Shown here one piece after another: positions 16,425-24,907 of a stretch of DNA of 36,619 nt (the first letter of the stretch is position 1; every line of letters begins with the position of its first letter). The stretch spans positions 3,016 through 39,634 of the forward strand of contig LUJQ01000036.1 in NCBI GenBank assembly GCA_001689485.1. The letters run 5' to 3'. Made by a program: the position numbers and the translations under genes. This stretch comes from Bacteroidales bacterium M6 (lineage in GTDB: Bacteria > Bacteroidota > Bacteroidia > Bacteroidales > Muribaculaceae). The notes under the pieces were generated by a model. The model was not told the origin of the DNA, did not search any database, and saw only the letters and a list, made by a program, of their open reading frames with translations.

Positions 16425-17839
16425 TGATGAATAAAATAATGGAAAAGACAAACAGCAACATATCGAGAAGGGGATTTCTGACACGCCTTGGTGCGGGGTC
16501 GGCGGTGACGGCAGCTGCATTGGCCGGTTGCCATCCGCAACGAAATCCTGCCGATGGCGAGGCAATCACGGCGATGCCGGATATACCCACCGGTCAAATG
16601 ACGTGCCGCGAGAATCCTAAAACCGGTGAAAAGGTGTCGGTGCTCGGCTACGGATGCATGCGGTGGCCTACTGTAAAGGATGAGAACGGTGACGAGGTGA
16701 TTGACCAGGAAACCGTCAATGCATTGGTCGACACGGCCATTGCCCATGGTGTCAACTATTTCGATACATCGCCTGCCTATTGCAAAGGTTTTTCCGAACG
16801 TGCCACCGGAATCGCCCTTAAGCGTCATCCCAGGAAAAAATTCTATATTGCTACAAAATTGTCGAATTTCGCCCCTGAGACATGGAGCCGTGAGGCATCT
16901 TTGAAGATGTACCATAATTCATTTAAGGAGCTGCAGGTCGACAAAATAGACTACATGTTGCTTCATGCAATCGGGATGGGGGGTATGGAGGCGTTGCATG
17001 GCCGTTATCTTGACAACGGGGTGTTGGATTTCCTTGTGGAAGAACGTGAGGCCGGACGTATCGGCAATCTCGGGTTCTCATATCACGGGGATATAAAGGT
17101 ATTTGACTACCTGCTGTCACTACATGACAAGTATAAATGGGACTTCGTGCAGATTCAGCTCAATTATCTTGACTGGAAACATGCCAGGGAAATCAATCCG
17201 AGAAACACGGATGCGGAATATCTTTATGCCGAACTTGAAAAGAGGGGGATTCCTGCCGTCATCATGGAGCCGTTGCTAGGCGGACGCCTTTCGAAGGTTC
17301 ACGATCATATCGTGGCGCGGTTGAAACAGCGGGAACCGCAGCGCAGTGTGGCTTCGTGGGCGTTTCGTTTTGCTGCCAATGCGCCAGGGGTGCTGACGGT
17401 GTTGAGCGGGATGACTTATATGGAGCATCTGCTTGACAATCTGCGTAGCTACTGCCCGTTCAAGCCGCTGTCGGAAGAGGAGGTGCGGTTCCTGTATGAC
17501 ACAGCCGATATCATGATGCAATATCCCACTGTGCCATGTAACGATTGCAAATATTGTATGCCGTGCCCTTACGGGATTGACATACCTGCCGTGCTGACCC
17601 ATTACAATAAATGTGTGAATCAAGGGAATGTGCCCGAAAGCCGCCAGGCAGAAAATTATCGTCAGGCCAGGCGTGCGTTTTTGGTCGGTTATGACCGTTC
17701 GGTGCCCAAGCTCCGTCAGGCCGACCATTGCATAGGGTGCAACACATGTGTGAGCCATTGCCCGCAGGGCATTGACATACCGGCAGAGCTAGGCCGCATC
17801 GACCGGTTTGTAGAACAACTGAAACAAAACGCGCTATGA
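16424..17839 (+). CDS. Tat-exported lipoprotein aldo/keto reductase with ferredoxin tail
   Basis: A 471-residue protein. The N-terminus carries a twin-arginine motif (SRRGFLTRLG, Arg15/Arg16) and a lipobox LAGC with Cys36, so export through Tat as an anchored lipoprotein is predicted. An aldo/keto reductase barrel follows, with the expected catalytic residues in NYFDTSPAYC (Asp114, Tyr119), YIATK (Lys145) and MLLHAIG (His). The C-terminus has CNDCKYCMPCPYGIDIP and CIGCNTCVSHCPQGIDIP, binding one or two 4Fe-4S clusters. The start at 16424 overlaps the polyferredoxin stop (TGATG), implying translational coupling. Electrons could come from that polyferredoxin rather than NADPH; this is inference. 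Substrate unknown. Confidence 0.88.
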   Translation: MMNKIMEKTNSNISRRGFLTRLGAGSAVTAAALAGCHPQRNPADGEAITAMPDIPTGQMTCRENPKTGEKVSVLGYGCMRWPTVKDENGDEVIDQETVNALVDTAIAHGVNYFDTSPAYCKGFSERATGIALKRHPRKKFYIATKLSNFAPETWSREASLKMYHNSFKELQVDKIDYMLLHAIGMGGMEALHGRYLDNGVLDFLVEEREAGRIGNLGFSYHGDIKVFDYLLSLHDKYKWDFVQIQLNYLDWKHAREINPRNTDAEYLYAELEKRGIPAVIMEPLLGGRLSKVHDHIVARLKQREPQRSVASWAFRFAANAPGVLTVLSGMTYMEHLLDNLRSYCPFKPLSEEEVRFLYDTADIMMQYPTVPCNDCKYCMPCPYGIDIPAVLTHYNKCVNQGNVPESRQAENYRQARRAFLVGYDRSVPKLRQADHCIGCNTCVSHCPQGIDIPAELGRIDRFVEQLKQNAL

Positions 17840-18255
17840 CGCCATCTCCTGTCGAACTGCTTGAAAGCGGGAGGCATTCCCTGGCTATCGTAAACAACGG
17901 GAATACATATGTGTTCGATGGCAGGGGGGTGGCCGACCTGTTTTCCATATATAAAGAAACTCCAGGGGTGCTTTTCGGAGCCTCGTTGGCTGACAAGGTT
18001 GTGGGGAAAGGCGCTGCGGCGTTGATGGTGCTTGGCGGGGTTGTGGACGTTTATGCTCTTGTCATCAGCGAGCCTGCATTGAAGTTTTTGCAGGATGCAG
18101 GGGTAGATGTCAGATTTGACAAGTCGGTCGCGATGATTATCAACCGTTCAGGCACAGGCCCCTGCCCGGTAGAATCGTTGTGCCGTGAATGCTCCACCCC
18201 TCAGGAATGCCTTCCGATGATAGAGGGGTTCTTGCATGACATGAAAGTATTGTAA
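17836..18255 (+). CDS. DUF1893 protein with C-terminal cysteine cluster
   Basis: A 139-residue soluble protein of the DUF1893 family (recognised from the ELLESGRHSLAIVNNG start, GVLFGASLADKVVGKGAAALMVLGGV and VYALVISEPALKFL). The family has been linked structurally to a cytidine-deaminase-like fold; I recall this rather than derive it. Here the C-terminus carries Cys110, Cys116, Cys119 and Cys125 (PCPVESLCRECSTPQEC), which could bind a metal or Fe-S cluster. The start overlaps the previous stop as ATGA, so it is part of the redox operon. Function unknown. Confidence 0.8.
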   Translation: MTPSPVELLESGRHSLAIVNNGNTYVFDGRGVADLFSIYKETPGVLFGASLADKVVGKGAAALMVLGGVVDVYALVISEPALKFLQDAGVDVRFDKSVAMIINRSGTGPCPVESLCRECSTPQECLPMIEGFLHDMKVL

Positions 18256-18350
18256 TTTTTCCGGGTGTCTCGGAATGATAATGGGCATGGATGGTTTTCA
18301 TTAGTTGGAATAAAAAGAAATAATTGAAAAAAAATAAAATATCAGAATAT

Positions 18351-18881
18351 ATGAATAGGACAAATGCATTGGCTGTTGGTGATGCCGGTAGGATGGGGTT
18401 TACCGATGTGCGCACTTATATGTATGCCGTGATATTCTTGCTTGGGAACATAATGTTGCCGCAATTGTGTCATTTGGTACCTGGCGCTGGGGCTACATGG
18501 CTTCCCATATATTTTTTCACCCTTGTAGGCGCCTATCTGATGGGTTGGCGCGTAGGTTTGCTTACAGCAGTGGCCTCCCCGTTGGTTAATTCCGTTGTTT
18601 TCGGCATGCCCGCACCGGAACTGTTGCCGGTCATAATGATGAAGTCATCTTTGCTGGCAGTTTCAGCTTCGGTTGCCGCACATCTGTTTCGGAATGTGTC
18701 TTTGGTTGTGATGCTGTCGGTGGTTGTGGCATACCAGGCTTTAGGAACGGTCGGGGAGTGGCTTATGGGTGCATCATGGTTTGTTGCATTCCAGGATTTC
18801 AGGATAGGGATGCCCGGTATGCTTGTCCAGATTGTGGGAGGTTACCTGCTTATAAGGTGTTTTTTGAAAAAAGGAATATAG
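18351..18881 (+). CDS. Small integral membrane protein, ECF-type S component
   Basis: A 176-residue membrane protein with about five to six TM segments and the layout of substrate-binding S components of energy-coupling factor transporters. The MGWRVGLLTAVASPLVNSVVFGMPAPELLPVIMM region and a C-terminal half rich in hydrophobic helices are typical. The ATG at 18351 is preferred over an upstream TTG at 18324. It lies 95 bp after the DUF1893 gene in the same direction and probably belongs to the operon; no terminator is evident between them. S components bind vitamins or precursors in the membrane and need shared EcfAAT subunits, which are not in this window. Ligand not readable. Confidence 0.7.
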   Translation: MNRTNALAVGDAGRMGFTDVRTYMYAVIFLLGNIMLPQLCHLVPGAGATWLPIYFFTLVGAYLMGWRVGLLTAVASPLVNSVVFGMPAPELLPVIMMKSSLLAVSASVAAHLFRNVSLVVMLSVVVAYQALGTVGEWLMGASWFVAFQDFRIGMPGMLVQIVGGYLLIRCFLKKGI

Positions 18882-18944
18882 GTGTAACTTTCCATGGTTG
18901 TGTGATTAACGGATTCGTAAGCTTAAAAGCCATATAAAAGATTT

Positions 18945-18974
18945 TTGCACTTTGACGGATTATTGTTAACTTTG
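18945..18974 (+). promoter_or_regulatory. Promoter of the HU/SPOR gene, start codon very close
   Basis: TTG (18945-18947), a 19-bp spacer and TAACTTTG (18967-18974). The ATG at 18979 lies only 4 bp after the -7 element, where transcription should begin, so the mRNA may be leaderless. Confidence 0.65.
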
Positions 18975-18978
18975 CATT

Positions 18979-20019
18979 ATGAACTCGTTATCGGCATATG
19001 TGGAAATGTTGTTACGCGGGCATGACTGCGTGGTGCTTCCTGGATTGGGGGCATTGCTGTGCAATTATGTGCCGGCGCATTTTGATGCTGATAATGATAC
19101 GGTAATCCATCCGCCTTCGCGTTGCCTGGCGTTTAACGGGATGCTTTCCGCTTCCGACGGGATGCTTGCATCAGCTATAGCCCGAGCAGAAGGGATTACT
19201 TATGAGGCGGCTGTGCGTTGTCTGGATGAAGAGGTGGAACTTATGCGCCGACAGCTTGATGCCTTTGGCGAATTCCAGTTTGGCAACCTCGGTATTTTCT
19301 TTGTCTCGGCAGAAGGGCAAATAGGGTTTGCGCCGAGCCGTGTGCCTTCTCTCAACGGCCCGTTTTACGGTCTTCAGCCGATAGAGGTGTTGCCGCTTGA
19401 TAATGCCGCTGCCGATATGCATGATTCTGCTGCTGAAATTGCCGATGCCGTTGAAGAGCGTGTTGTTCGTCGCAACGGCGGTGCTTGGCGTGCATATGCC
19501 ACAGGCATTGCGGCTTCGCTTGCCGTTATTGTAACCACTGTGCTTTTCCTTGTTTCTCCGATTAGGATTGACCGCACCACACGTATGGCTTCTATTGCCC
19601 CGGTGCCGGTTGAAATCCACCATGAGATTCCTGTTGCTGATGTTAAAGAGTTTGCTGCCGATGTTGAAACCGTCGGTCGGCTGGCTTCGTTGTGCATGGT
19701 AAAAGCCCAACAGCCCGTAGAGGCCGATTCTGTAGCTGTGACCAGTGATGCTTCGATGGCTTTTAACGGTGACATGCCTAAACCTTCAGCAGTTGCAGCG
19801 CGTTTTAATGACAGTGACCGATATTGTGTTATTGTAGCTTCTTTCCCGACCAAAGAACAGGCTGACCTATATGTCGGTTCCCATTCAGGCCGGTCATTTG
19901 GGATTTTGGAGAAAGATGGCCGTTACAGGGTTTATTCCGCCACGGCTTCAACATATGCCGGTGCGACAGCCCAAATGGATTTGGTCGGCCAGCCTGATGC
20001 CTGGATTTGCCGCAGATAG
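18979..20019 (+). CDS. HU-CCDC81 and SPOR domain protein
   Basis: A 346-residue protein with the Bacteroidetes architecture HU-CCDC81-like domain, TM, SPOR. Residues 1-130 are HU-CCDC81-like (MLLRGHDCVVLPGLGALL; GEFQFGNLGIFF). A single TM spans about 172-193 (AYATGIAASLAVIVTTVLFLV). A linker then leads to a SPOR domain at about 280-346 (RYCVIVASFPTKEQADLYV). SPOR domains bind denuded glycan strands of peptidoglycan and usually localise to division sites; a role linking the envelope to the cytoplasm is inferred. The homologous start favours the first ATG despite the very short leader. Confidence 0.85.
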   Translation: MNSLSAYVEMLLRGHDCVVLPGLGALLCNYVPAHFDADNDTVIHPPSRCLAFNGMLSASDGMLASAIARAEGITYEAAVRCLDEEVELMRRQLDAFGEFQFGNLGIFFVSAEGQIGFAPSRVPSLNGPFYGLQPIEVLPLDNAAADMHDSAAEIADAVEERVVRRNGGAWRAYATGIAASLAVIVTTVLFLVSPIRIDRTTRMASIAPVPVEIHHEIPVADVKEFAADVETVGRLASLCMVKAQQPVEADSVAVTSDASMAFNGDMPKPSAVAARFNDSDRYCVIVASFPTKEQADLYVGSHSGRSFGILEKDGRYRVYSATASTYAGATAQMDLVGQPDAWICRR

Positions 20020-20088
20020 GGATACCTGTACAGCCGTGTCGAAGCTGCATTACTAATTTGCAGACAGTTAAATATCTCCCCTAATTAT

Positions 20089-20622
20089 ATGGAAAATTTT
20101 CATGACCTGTTGCTTAACCGTCGCAGTATCCGTAAATATACTGATGAGCCGGTTGATCCGCAGGATTTAAAGCTTATACTCGAAGCTGCTTTGACAGCGC
20201 CATCATCAAAAAGCGGACGTTCATGGCAGTTTGTAGTGGTAGAGGATAAGGAAATGCTTGAGCGTCTCAGCCAATGCAAGCCAAACTATGCCACATCTAT
20301 CGCCGGTGCGCCTGTAGCAGTGGTCGTTACTTCTGATATAACAAAGTCGGAGGCATGGATTGAGGATGCATCGGTTGCGGCATCGTTTATGATGTTGCAG
20401 GCTGCCGATCTTGGTCTCGGTTCATGTTGGGTTGAAGTGCGCGACCGCTATCGTGAGGATGGCGAGGCTTCGGAAGACTATGTGCGTGAAGCACTAGGCA
20501 TCCCGGAAGAGTTCGGCGTGCTGTGTATTCTGACATTGGGTCATAAAAACGAACAGCGCCGTCCCATCGACCCTGAGAAGCTTCAGTGGGAGAAAGTGCA
20601 TCTCGGCACATGGCGCAAATAG
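20089..20622 (+). CDS. Nitroreductase-family FMN protein
   Basis: A 177-residue NAD(P)H-dependent flavoprotein of the nitroreductase superfamily. The N-terminal FMN-binding signature NRRSIRKYTDEPV and the TAPSSKSGRSWQFVVVE stretch are clear, as are ASVAASFMMLQAADLGLGSCWVEV and the terminal TLGHKNEQRRP. Soluble, normal length. Its 3' end overlaps the start of the Rossmann/DUF2520 gene by 13 nt, so the two are cotranscribed. Physiological substrate not predictable. Confidence 0.9.
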   Translation: MENFHDLLLNRRSIRKYTDEPVDPQDLKLILEAALTAPSSKSGRSWQFVVVEDKEMLERLSQCKPNYATSIAGAPVAVVVTSDITKSEAWIEDASVAASFMMLQAADLGLGSCWVEVRDRYREDGEASEDYVREALGIPEEFGVLCILTLGHKNEQRRPIDPEKLQWEKVHLGTWRK

Positions 20623-21389
20623 GCAGTCGTATCTGTATTATAGGCGCCGGTAATGTGGCAACCCACCTTGCCATGGCGCTGTCTGAATCGGTCTGTGTAT
20701 GCCAGGTCGTGAGCCGTCATATTGAAACTGCCGGGCGCCTTGCCGACATGGTAGGGGGCGGTTGCCTTGCTTCGGATAATTTGGATGAATTGTTGCCAGA
20801 TGCGGATTTCTACCTTATTTCGGTCAACGATGACCGTGTGGCTGAAATAGTGGCTGGAACTCCTGATTTTCCGGGTATTTGGGCGCATACTTCTGGTAGT
20901 GTACCTGCTGATGTCTTTAAGGGCTATAAGAGCCGTTACGGGGTTTTTTATCCTCTACAGACTTTTACACGCGATTTGGATGTTGACGTGTCGGAGGTGC
21001 CGTTCTTTATCGAAGGTGTTGACAGGGATGTGTGCGATGCGCTTATCAGTCTTGCCAACAGCATCTCACGTAGCGTGGAGGAGGCGGATAGCAGTCGTCG
21101 CAAAGTGTTGCACCTTGCGGCGGTTTTTGCATGTAATTTTGCCAACCTGATGTGGGTGGAGGCTGATGAAATCCTTCGTTCGGAAGGATTGACCATCAAT
21201 TACCTGATGCCACTTCTTAAAGTTACCCTTGGAAAGCTTCGGGATATATCACCGGCAGAGGCTATGACAGGCCCGGCTCGCCGCCATGATACCGACATCA
21301 TAGAATCGCACCTGGCTATGCTTCCCCCTGACAAGAGGGAAATCTACAGGTTGTTGTCGGATGCGATAATGGATAAATTCGGCAAATAA
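20610..21389 (+). CDS. Rossmann-fold / DUF2520 oxidoreductase-like protein
   Basis: A 259-residue cytosolic protein. The N-terminal Rossmann nucleotide-binding loop is visible (RICIIGAGNVATHLA), with YLISVNDDRVAEI and the GIWAHTSGSVPADVF segment resembling 6-phosphogluconate/pyrroline-carboxylate reductase-like proteins. The C-terminal half is the helical DUF2520 domain (FACNFANLMWVEADEIL; MTGPARRHDTDIIESHL). The ATG at 20610 is preferred over a GTG at 20586; it overlaps the nitroreductase end by 13 nt. It precedes kdsC and maf in the same direction. Substrate unknown. Confidence 0.88.
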   Translation: MAQIGSRICIIGAGNVATHLAMALSESVCVCQVVSRHIETAGRLADMVGGGCLASDNLDELLPDADFYLISVNDDRVAEIVAGTPDFPGIWAHTSGSVPADVFKGYKSRYGVFYPLQTFTRDLDVDVSEVPFFIEGVDRDVCDALISLANSISRSVEEADSSRRKVLHLAAVFACNFANLMWVEADEILRSEGLTINYLMPLLKVTLGKLRDISPAEAMTGPARRHDTDIIESHLAMLPPDKREIYRLLSDAIMDKFGK

Positions 21390-21459
21390 CCTGGAAGTGC
21401 AATTATAAGCTTTAGAAAGATTCTAACCTTACGATATACGTTGCAATATAACTAATACG

Positions 21460-21984
21460 ATGAGCAAAATCCCTTATAACCTTACCTTGATAAAGGGTGT
21501 TGTGTTTGATATTGACGGAGTGCTTTCTCCCAATGTCGTACCTTTGGGCGCCGATGGTAACCCGCAGCGGATGGCCAATATAAAGGATGGTTATGCATTG
21601 CAGCTTGCCGTTCGTAAAGGCATGCATATCGCCATTATAAGCGGCGCTACCGGCGAAGGGCTGATTGCCCGTTTCAATAATCTAGGCATTACGGATGTCT
21701 ATTTGAAGGCCGGCATGAAGAAGCAGGTTTTTGAGGAATGGATGGAAGAGAATGAGCTTACGCCCGGTGAGGTGGCATATGTAGGTGATGATGTTCCTGA
21801 CCGTGACTGCATGACCATGGCCGGTCTGGCTGTAGCTCCCGCAGATTCTTCCCCCGATATCCTTGGTGTGGCAAACTATATTTCCCCCTTCAACGGTGGG
21901 TGTGGTGTTGCTCGCGACCTTTTGGAGGAAATCCTGCGGGCCAAAGGGGAATGGCCGGTTACCGACCGTGCCTGCGGGTGGTGA
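21460..21984 (+). CDS. kdsC: KdsC-like 3-deoxy-D-manno-octulosonate 8-phosphate phosphatase
   Basis: A 174-residue HAD-superfamily (subclass III) phosphatase. The nucleophile motif is VVFDIDGVLSPN, the Thr/Ser motif IAIISGATGEG, and the Lys/Asp motifs KAGMKKQVFEEW and YVGDDVPDRDCM. KdsC removes phosphate from Kdo-8-phosphate to release Kdo for lipopolysaccharide inner-core synthesis. Length is normal for the family. It lies 70 bp after the DUF2520 gene and 39 bp before maf, probably one operon. A related sugar-phosphate substrate cannot be excluded. Confidence 0.87.
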   Translation: MSKIPYNLTLIKGVVFDIDGVLSPNVVPLGADGNPQRMANIKDGYALQLAVRKGMHIAIISGATGEGLIARFNNLGITDVYLKAGMKKQVFEEWMEENELTPGEVAYVGDDVPDRDCMTMAGLAVAPADSSPDILGVANYISPFNGGCGVARDLLEEILRAKGEWPVTDRACGW

Positions 21985-22023
21985 TATAAATTGCCACGAC
22001 TTACTTATAGATAGAATTGATAC

Positions 22024-22629
22024 ATGGATTGCAATAAATGCACTGTCGACTGGTTGGTGGGGAAAAGGATATTGCTGGCAAGCGCGTCGCCACGTCGGCG
22101 TGAACTCTTGGGGAGTCTTTGTGTCGATGTACACCAGGCTGCTGTCAAGGACGTGGATGAAAGCTATCCGCAATCTTTGCCCGTTGAGGAAGTGGCATCC
22201 TATATTTCACGAAAGAAAGCGGAAGCTTATCTGTCGGAATTAGCCGATAACGAAATCCTCGTTACTGCCGACACCGTTGTGATATGTTGCGGTGAGGTTA
22301 TGGGCAAACCGCATACAGAGGCCGATGCCTGTGAAATGCTCACTCGTTTATCGGGGCACACACATAAAGTTGTGACCGGTGTCACCGTTGTGCATGCAGG
22401 TAGGATAGAAACATTCTCAGAAACCACAGAGGTTGAATTCGACTGCCTGACTCCTGCCGAAATAGAATTCTATGTAAAGCATTTCCGCCCGCTCGACAAG
22501 GCCGGGGCCTACGGCATCCAGGAATGGATTGGTTATATTGGTATAAAATCCATCCACGGCGACTACTACAACGTGATGGGGCTTCCCCTCCACGCCCTCT
22601 ACCGAGTATTATGTCAAGGGATTAACTAA
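22024..22629 (+). CDS. maf: Maf-family nucleoside triphosphate pyrophosphatase
   Basis: A 201-residue house-cleaning pyrophosphatase of the Maf family. Landmarks are ILLASASPRRRELL near the N-terminus, SYISRKKAEAYL, ILVTADTVV (catalytic Asp), GKPHTEADACEMLTRLSGHTH, and KAGAYGIQEWIGYIGIKSIHG. Maf proteins hydrolyse dTTP/UTP or modified pyrimidine nucleotides. The last coding position is followed by only 26 bp before the convergent HNH gene; no hairpin terminator is visible there. Confidence 0.92.
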   Translation: MDCNKCTVDWLVGKRILLASASPRRRELLGSLCVDVHQAAVKDVDESYPQSLPVEEVASYISRKKAEAYLSELADNEILVTADTVVICCGEVMGKPHTEADACEMLTRLSGHTHKVVTGVTVVHAGRIETFSETTEVEFDCLTPAEIEFYVKHFRPLDKAGAYGIQEWIGYIGIKSIHGDYYNVMGLPLHALYRVLCQGIN

Positions 22630-22655
22630 AAAACTCTCTCCAATACTTGCGCCGA

Positions 22656-23645
22656 TTATCCTTTGAACACAGAGGTGCGGTGGAATTTTAGATATTGTTC
22701 TCTTGCATTGTCAAGTGGCAACATCTGAATGAACTGACCCTCATGTAGTCCTATCCTTTTTTTATTGGCAGGGGATAACCAGTTCGATATAATGATTTTT
22801 CTATTCTCTGAGAATGTTATAAATCCTTTGTCGAATAACCTGTCATAAAGAGGTGACAATATAAAGCCGTTTTTGTGGTCAATTTTTTCATCATCAGATG
22901 CCACTGCCCAAGGTTTGATGTGGCTGGCAATAAGTAGTCGTTCATCATTAATCATCGTAATAGGGCAGAATGGGCATTCAGCAAGTAACTTGTCACGATA
23001 TATACCTTGGCCTTGACGTGCGTTACGAATATTCAGTTGACGGGTACTTGACGTTTTCGATGGTGTATGCTCGTCTGGTTTGGCTTTTTTCCCATATGTG
23101 AATACTAAAGCATTGCGTTTGTCGGATATGGCGTCAAAGTCAGCGAATAGTTTCCAATAATAGATGGTAGATTCTTTTGAATCATGGAGTTGCATCACTG
23201 AAATATATGTTACTAACGGTAGGGATATTTCCCTGATAAGTTGGTATCCGAAATCTTTTGAACTTACATATCCGCGGACTCCTGATATTTGGTCTTGGGA
23301 ATAGACCGTAAATTCAATTACAGGAGGTAAATTTCCTATAGTGGCCATACGCTTACGCCAAAGTTCTGACATTTTATCGGCAGAACGATATGGTTGTGAC
23401 GGATTTAGATATTCTGCATGAAGGGTATTCATGTAAGAAATCAAATCGCTTTGCAATAGGAAGCATTTGGCTGCGAATTGGTTTGTACCAAAAAACGTAT
23501 GCATTATTGTTTTTGGTGCAATATATAGCTTTGCCTCCCCATTCCCAGTGCCGATTTTTGAATCGCGTTTCACAAAACAATCAGGCACGGTGATAGGTGA
23601 ATTTAAGGTGTCGATGACTTGGAATTTTTCTCCCTCGATGTTCAT
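22656..23645 (-). CDS. HNH restriction endonuclease of a type II R-M system
   Basis: A 329-residue protein. The C-terminal HNH nuclease domain spans about residues 220-290, with ECPFC (Cys224/Cys227), the LLIASHIKPW motif (His242), KNGFILSPLYDRLFDKGFI (Asn259) and SENRKIIIS. The first 200 residues match nothing I recognise and probably hold DNA recognition. It follows the m5C methyltransferase by 2 bp (TAA, CC, ATG), the usual layout of a restriction-modification pair with the methylase first. The gene is AT-richer than its neighbours, which suggests recent acquisition. Target sequence unknown. Confidence 0.85.
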   Translation of the reverse strand: MNIEGEKFQVIDTLNSPITVPDCFVKRDSKIGTGNGEAKLYIAPKTIMHTFFGTNQFAAKCFLLQSDLISYMNTLHAEYLNPSQPYRSADKMSELWRKRMATIGNLPPVIEFTVYSQDQISGVRGYVSSKDFGYQLIREISLPLVTYISVMQLHDSKESTIYYWKLFADFDAISDKRNALVFTYGKKAKPDEHTPSKTSSTRQLNIRNARQGQGIYRDKLLAECPFCPITMINDERLLIASHIKPWAVASDDEKIDHKNGFILSPLYDRLFDKGFITFSENRKIIISNWLSPANKKRIGLHEGQFIQMLPLDNAREQYLKFHRTSVFKG

Positions 23646-23647
23646 GG

Positions 23648-24880
23648 TTATTCTCCGTATTTAGTGATGTCAAGTTGTTTCAGAATTGCGATTAGCACAT
23701 CAACCACAATGCTGTTGCCTGCCTGCTGATACATGGATGTATCAGACACAACGATTTTAAATGAATCCTTAAATCCCATTAACCGCAGACATTCCCTGGG
23801 GGTAAGTTTGCGAATCCGGCCTTTATGGGTAACATAATTATCGACCCCGGCTCGATGCATCTTATGCATTGATTGCAATAAAGGTCGTGCAATGTCCAAG
23901 TCGGTTTCAATGGACGTGCGGAAATTTTTTGTACCTGGTGTTAAAACGTATTTTTTGACTTTTTCAGATAGATAATATTTTTCTTCGACTTCGTTGATGT
24001 CAAAAATGAAATCATTCCATCCTTCTTCAAACGGTTCTGATTGCATTTGAGGATGGAAAACAAAGTCACCGTGCCAGTTGAATTGCTGGTTTCTTTTTTG
24101 GCATAGTGCTATATCCCCATTTATCTGGGTGTAACATTTATTTCGGTTTTTACTCGATGTTACGAATTTGATTCCTTTTTCACGTAAGAAATATTTGGTG
24201 TCGATGAAGTCTTCCAGGAAATCATACATCCTGTATTGTAGTGGTATAGGTGATGGGAAAACGAAATCAGTATAATCCTTAAACCCTATACAAAAAATCC
24301 TTTCACGGTGTTGTGGTATGCCGAAGTCTTTACTGTTCAGAACTTTGAAATATATATGATAGCCGCAATAGTCTTCAAATGTATGCCTGATTACGTCCCA
24401 AGTGTTACCATTATCATGACTAAGCAGTCCTTTTACATTCTCAAAAATAAATACTTTGGGTTGGCATTCTTTTACCACGCGTGCAAATTCCCTGAAAAGC
24501 GTTCCTCTTGTATCTTCGAATCCTTTGCGTTTACCGACCATCGAGAATGCCTGGCATGGCGCTCCTCCTACGAATAAATCCACTTTTCCAAAATAAGGCG
24601 TTGCATCTAAGTTGTGTATATCGGAGTGCCATCTATCCTCAGAAATACCATAGTTTGTCAGATAGGATTTTTTACATTTATCGTCGATGTCTCCTGCAAA
24701 TACGATGTCATAATTTAGTTTCAATCTTTGGAAAGCATGCTCTATGGCACCTATCCCGCTGAATGAGGTTGCTAGCCGGATTTTGCGTTGTGGATAGGCG
24801 AATGATTTTTCTTCCCAGCTATTTGTGCTCTCAAGCCCGGAAAATAGATTTATATCGTTTGTTGGTAGAGGTGTCGGCAT
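23648..24880 (-). CDS. DNA (cytosine-5)-methyltransferase
   Basis: A 410-residue m5C methyltransferase. Motif I is FSGIGAIEHAF (SAM binding), motif IV GGAPCQAFSMVG (catalytic Cys109), motif VI FENVKGL, motif VIII QHRERIF (about 190-196) and motif X AGNSIVVDVL. Between VIII and X lies the variable target-recognition region. It modifies the sequence cut by the HNH endonuclease encoded 2 bp downstream, protecting the host genome. It begins 27 bp after the mutL stop; cotranscription or a promoter inside the mutL end is possible. Recognition sequence cannot be read from sequence alone. Confidence 0.93.
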   Translation of the reverse strand: MPTPLPTNDINLFSGLESTNSWEEKSFAYPQRKIRLATSFSGIGAIEHAFQRLKLNYDIVFAGDIDDKCKKSYLTNYGISEDRWHSDIHNLDATPYFGKVDLFVGGAPCQAFSMVGKRKGFEDTRGTLFREFARVVKECQPKVFIFENVKGLLSHDNGNTWDVIRHTFEDYCGYHIYFKVLNSKDFGIPQHRERIFCIGFKDYTDFVFPSPIPLQYRMYDFLEDFIDTKYFLREKGIKFVTSSKNRNKCYTQINGDIALCQKRNQQFNWHGDFVFHPQMQSEPFEEGWNDFIFDINEVEEKYYLSEKVKKYVLTPGTKNFRTSIETDLDIARPLLQSMHKMHRAGVDNYVTHKGRIRKLTPRECLRLMGFKDSFKIVVSDTSMYQQAGNSIVVDVLIAILKQLDITKYGE

Positions 24881-24907
24881 TGCAATGCGATAGTTTGGTT
24901 GGTATGA

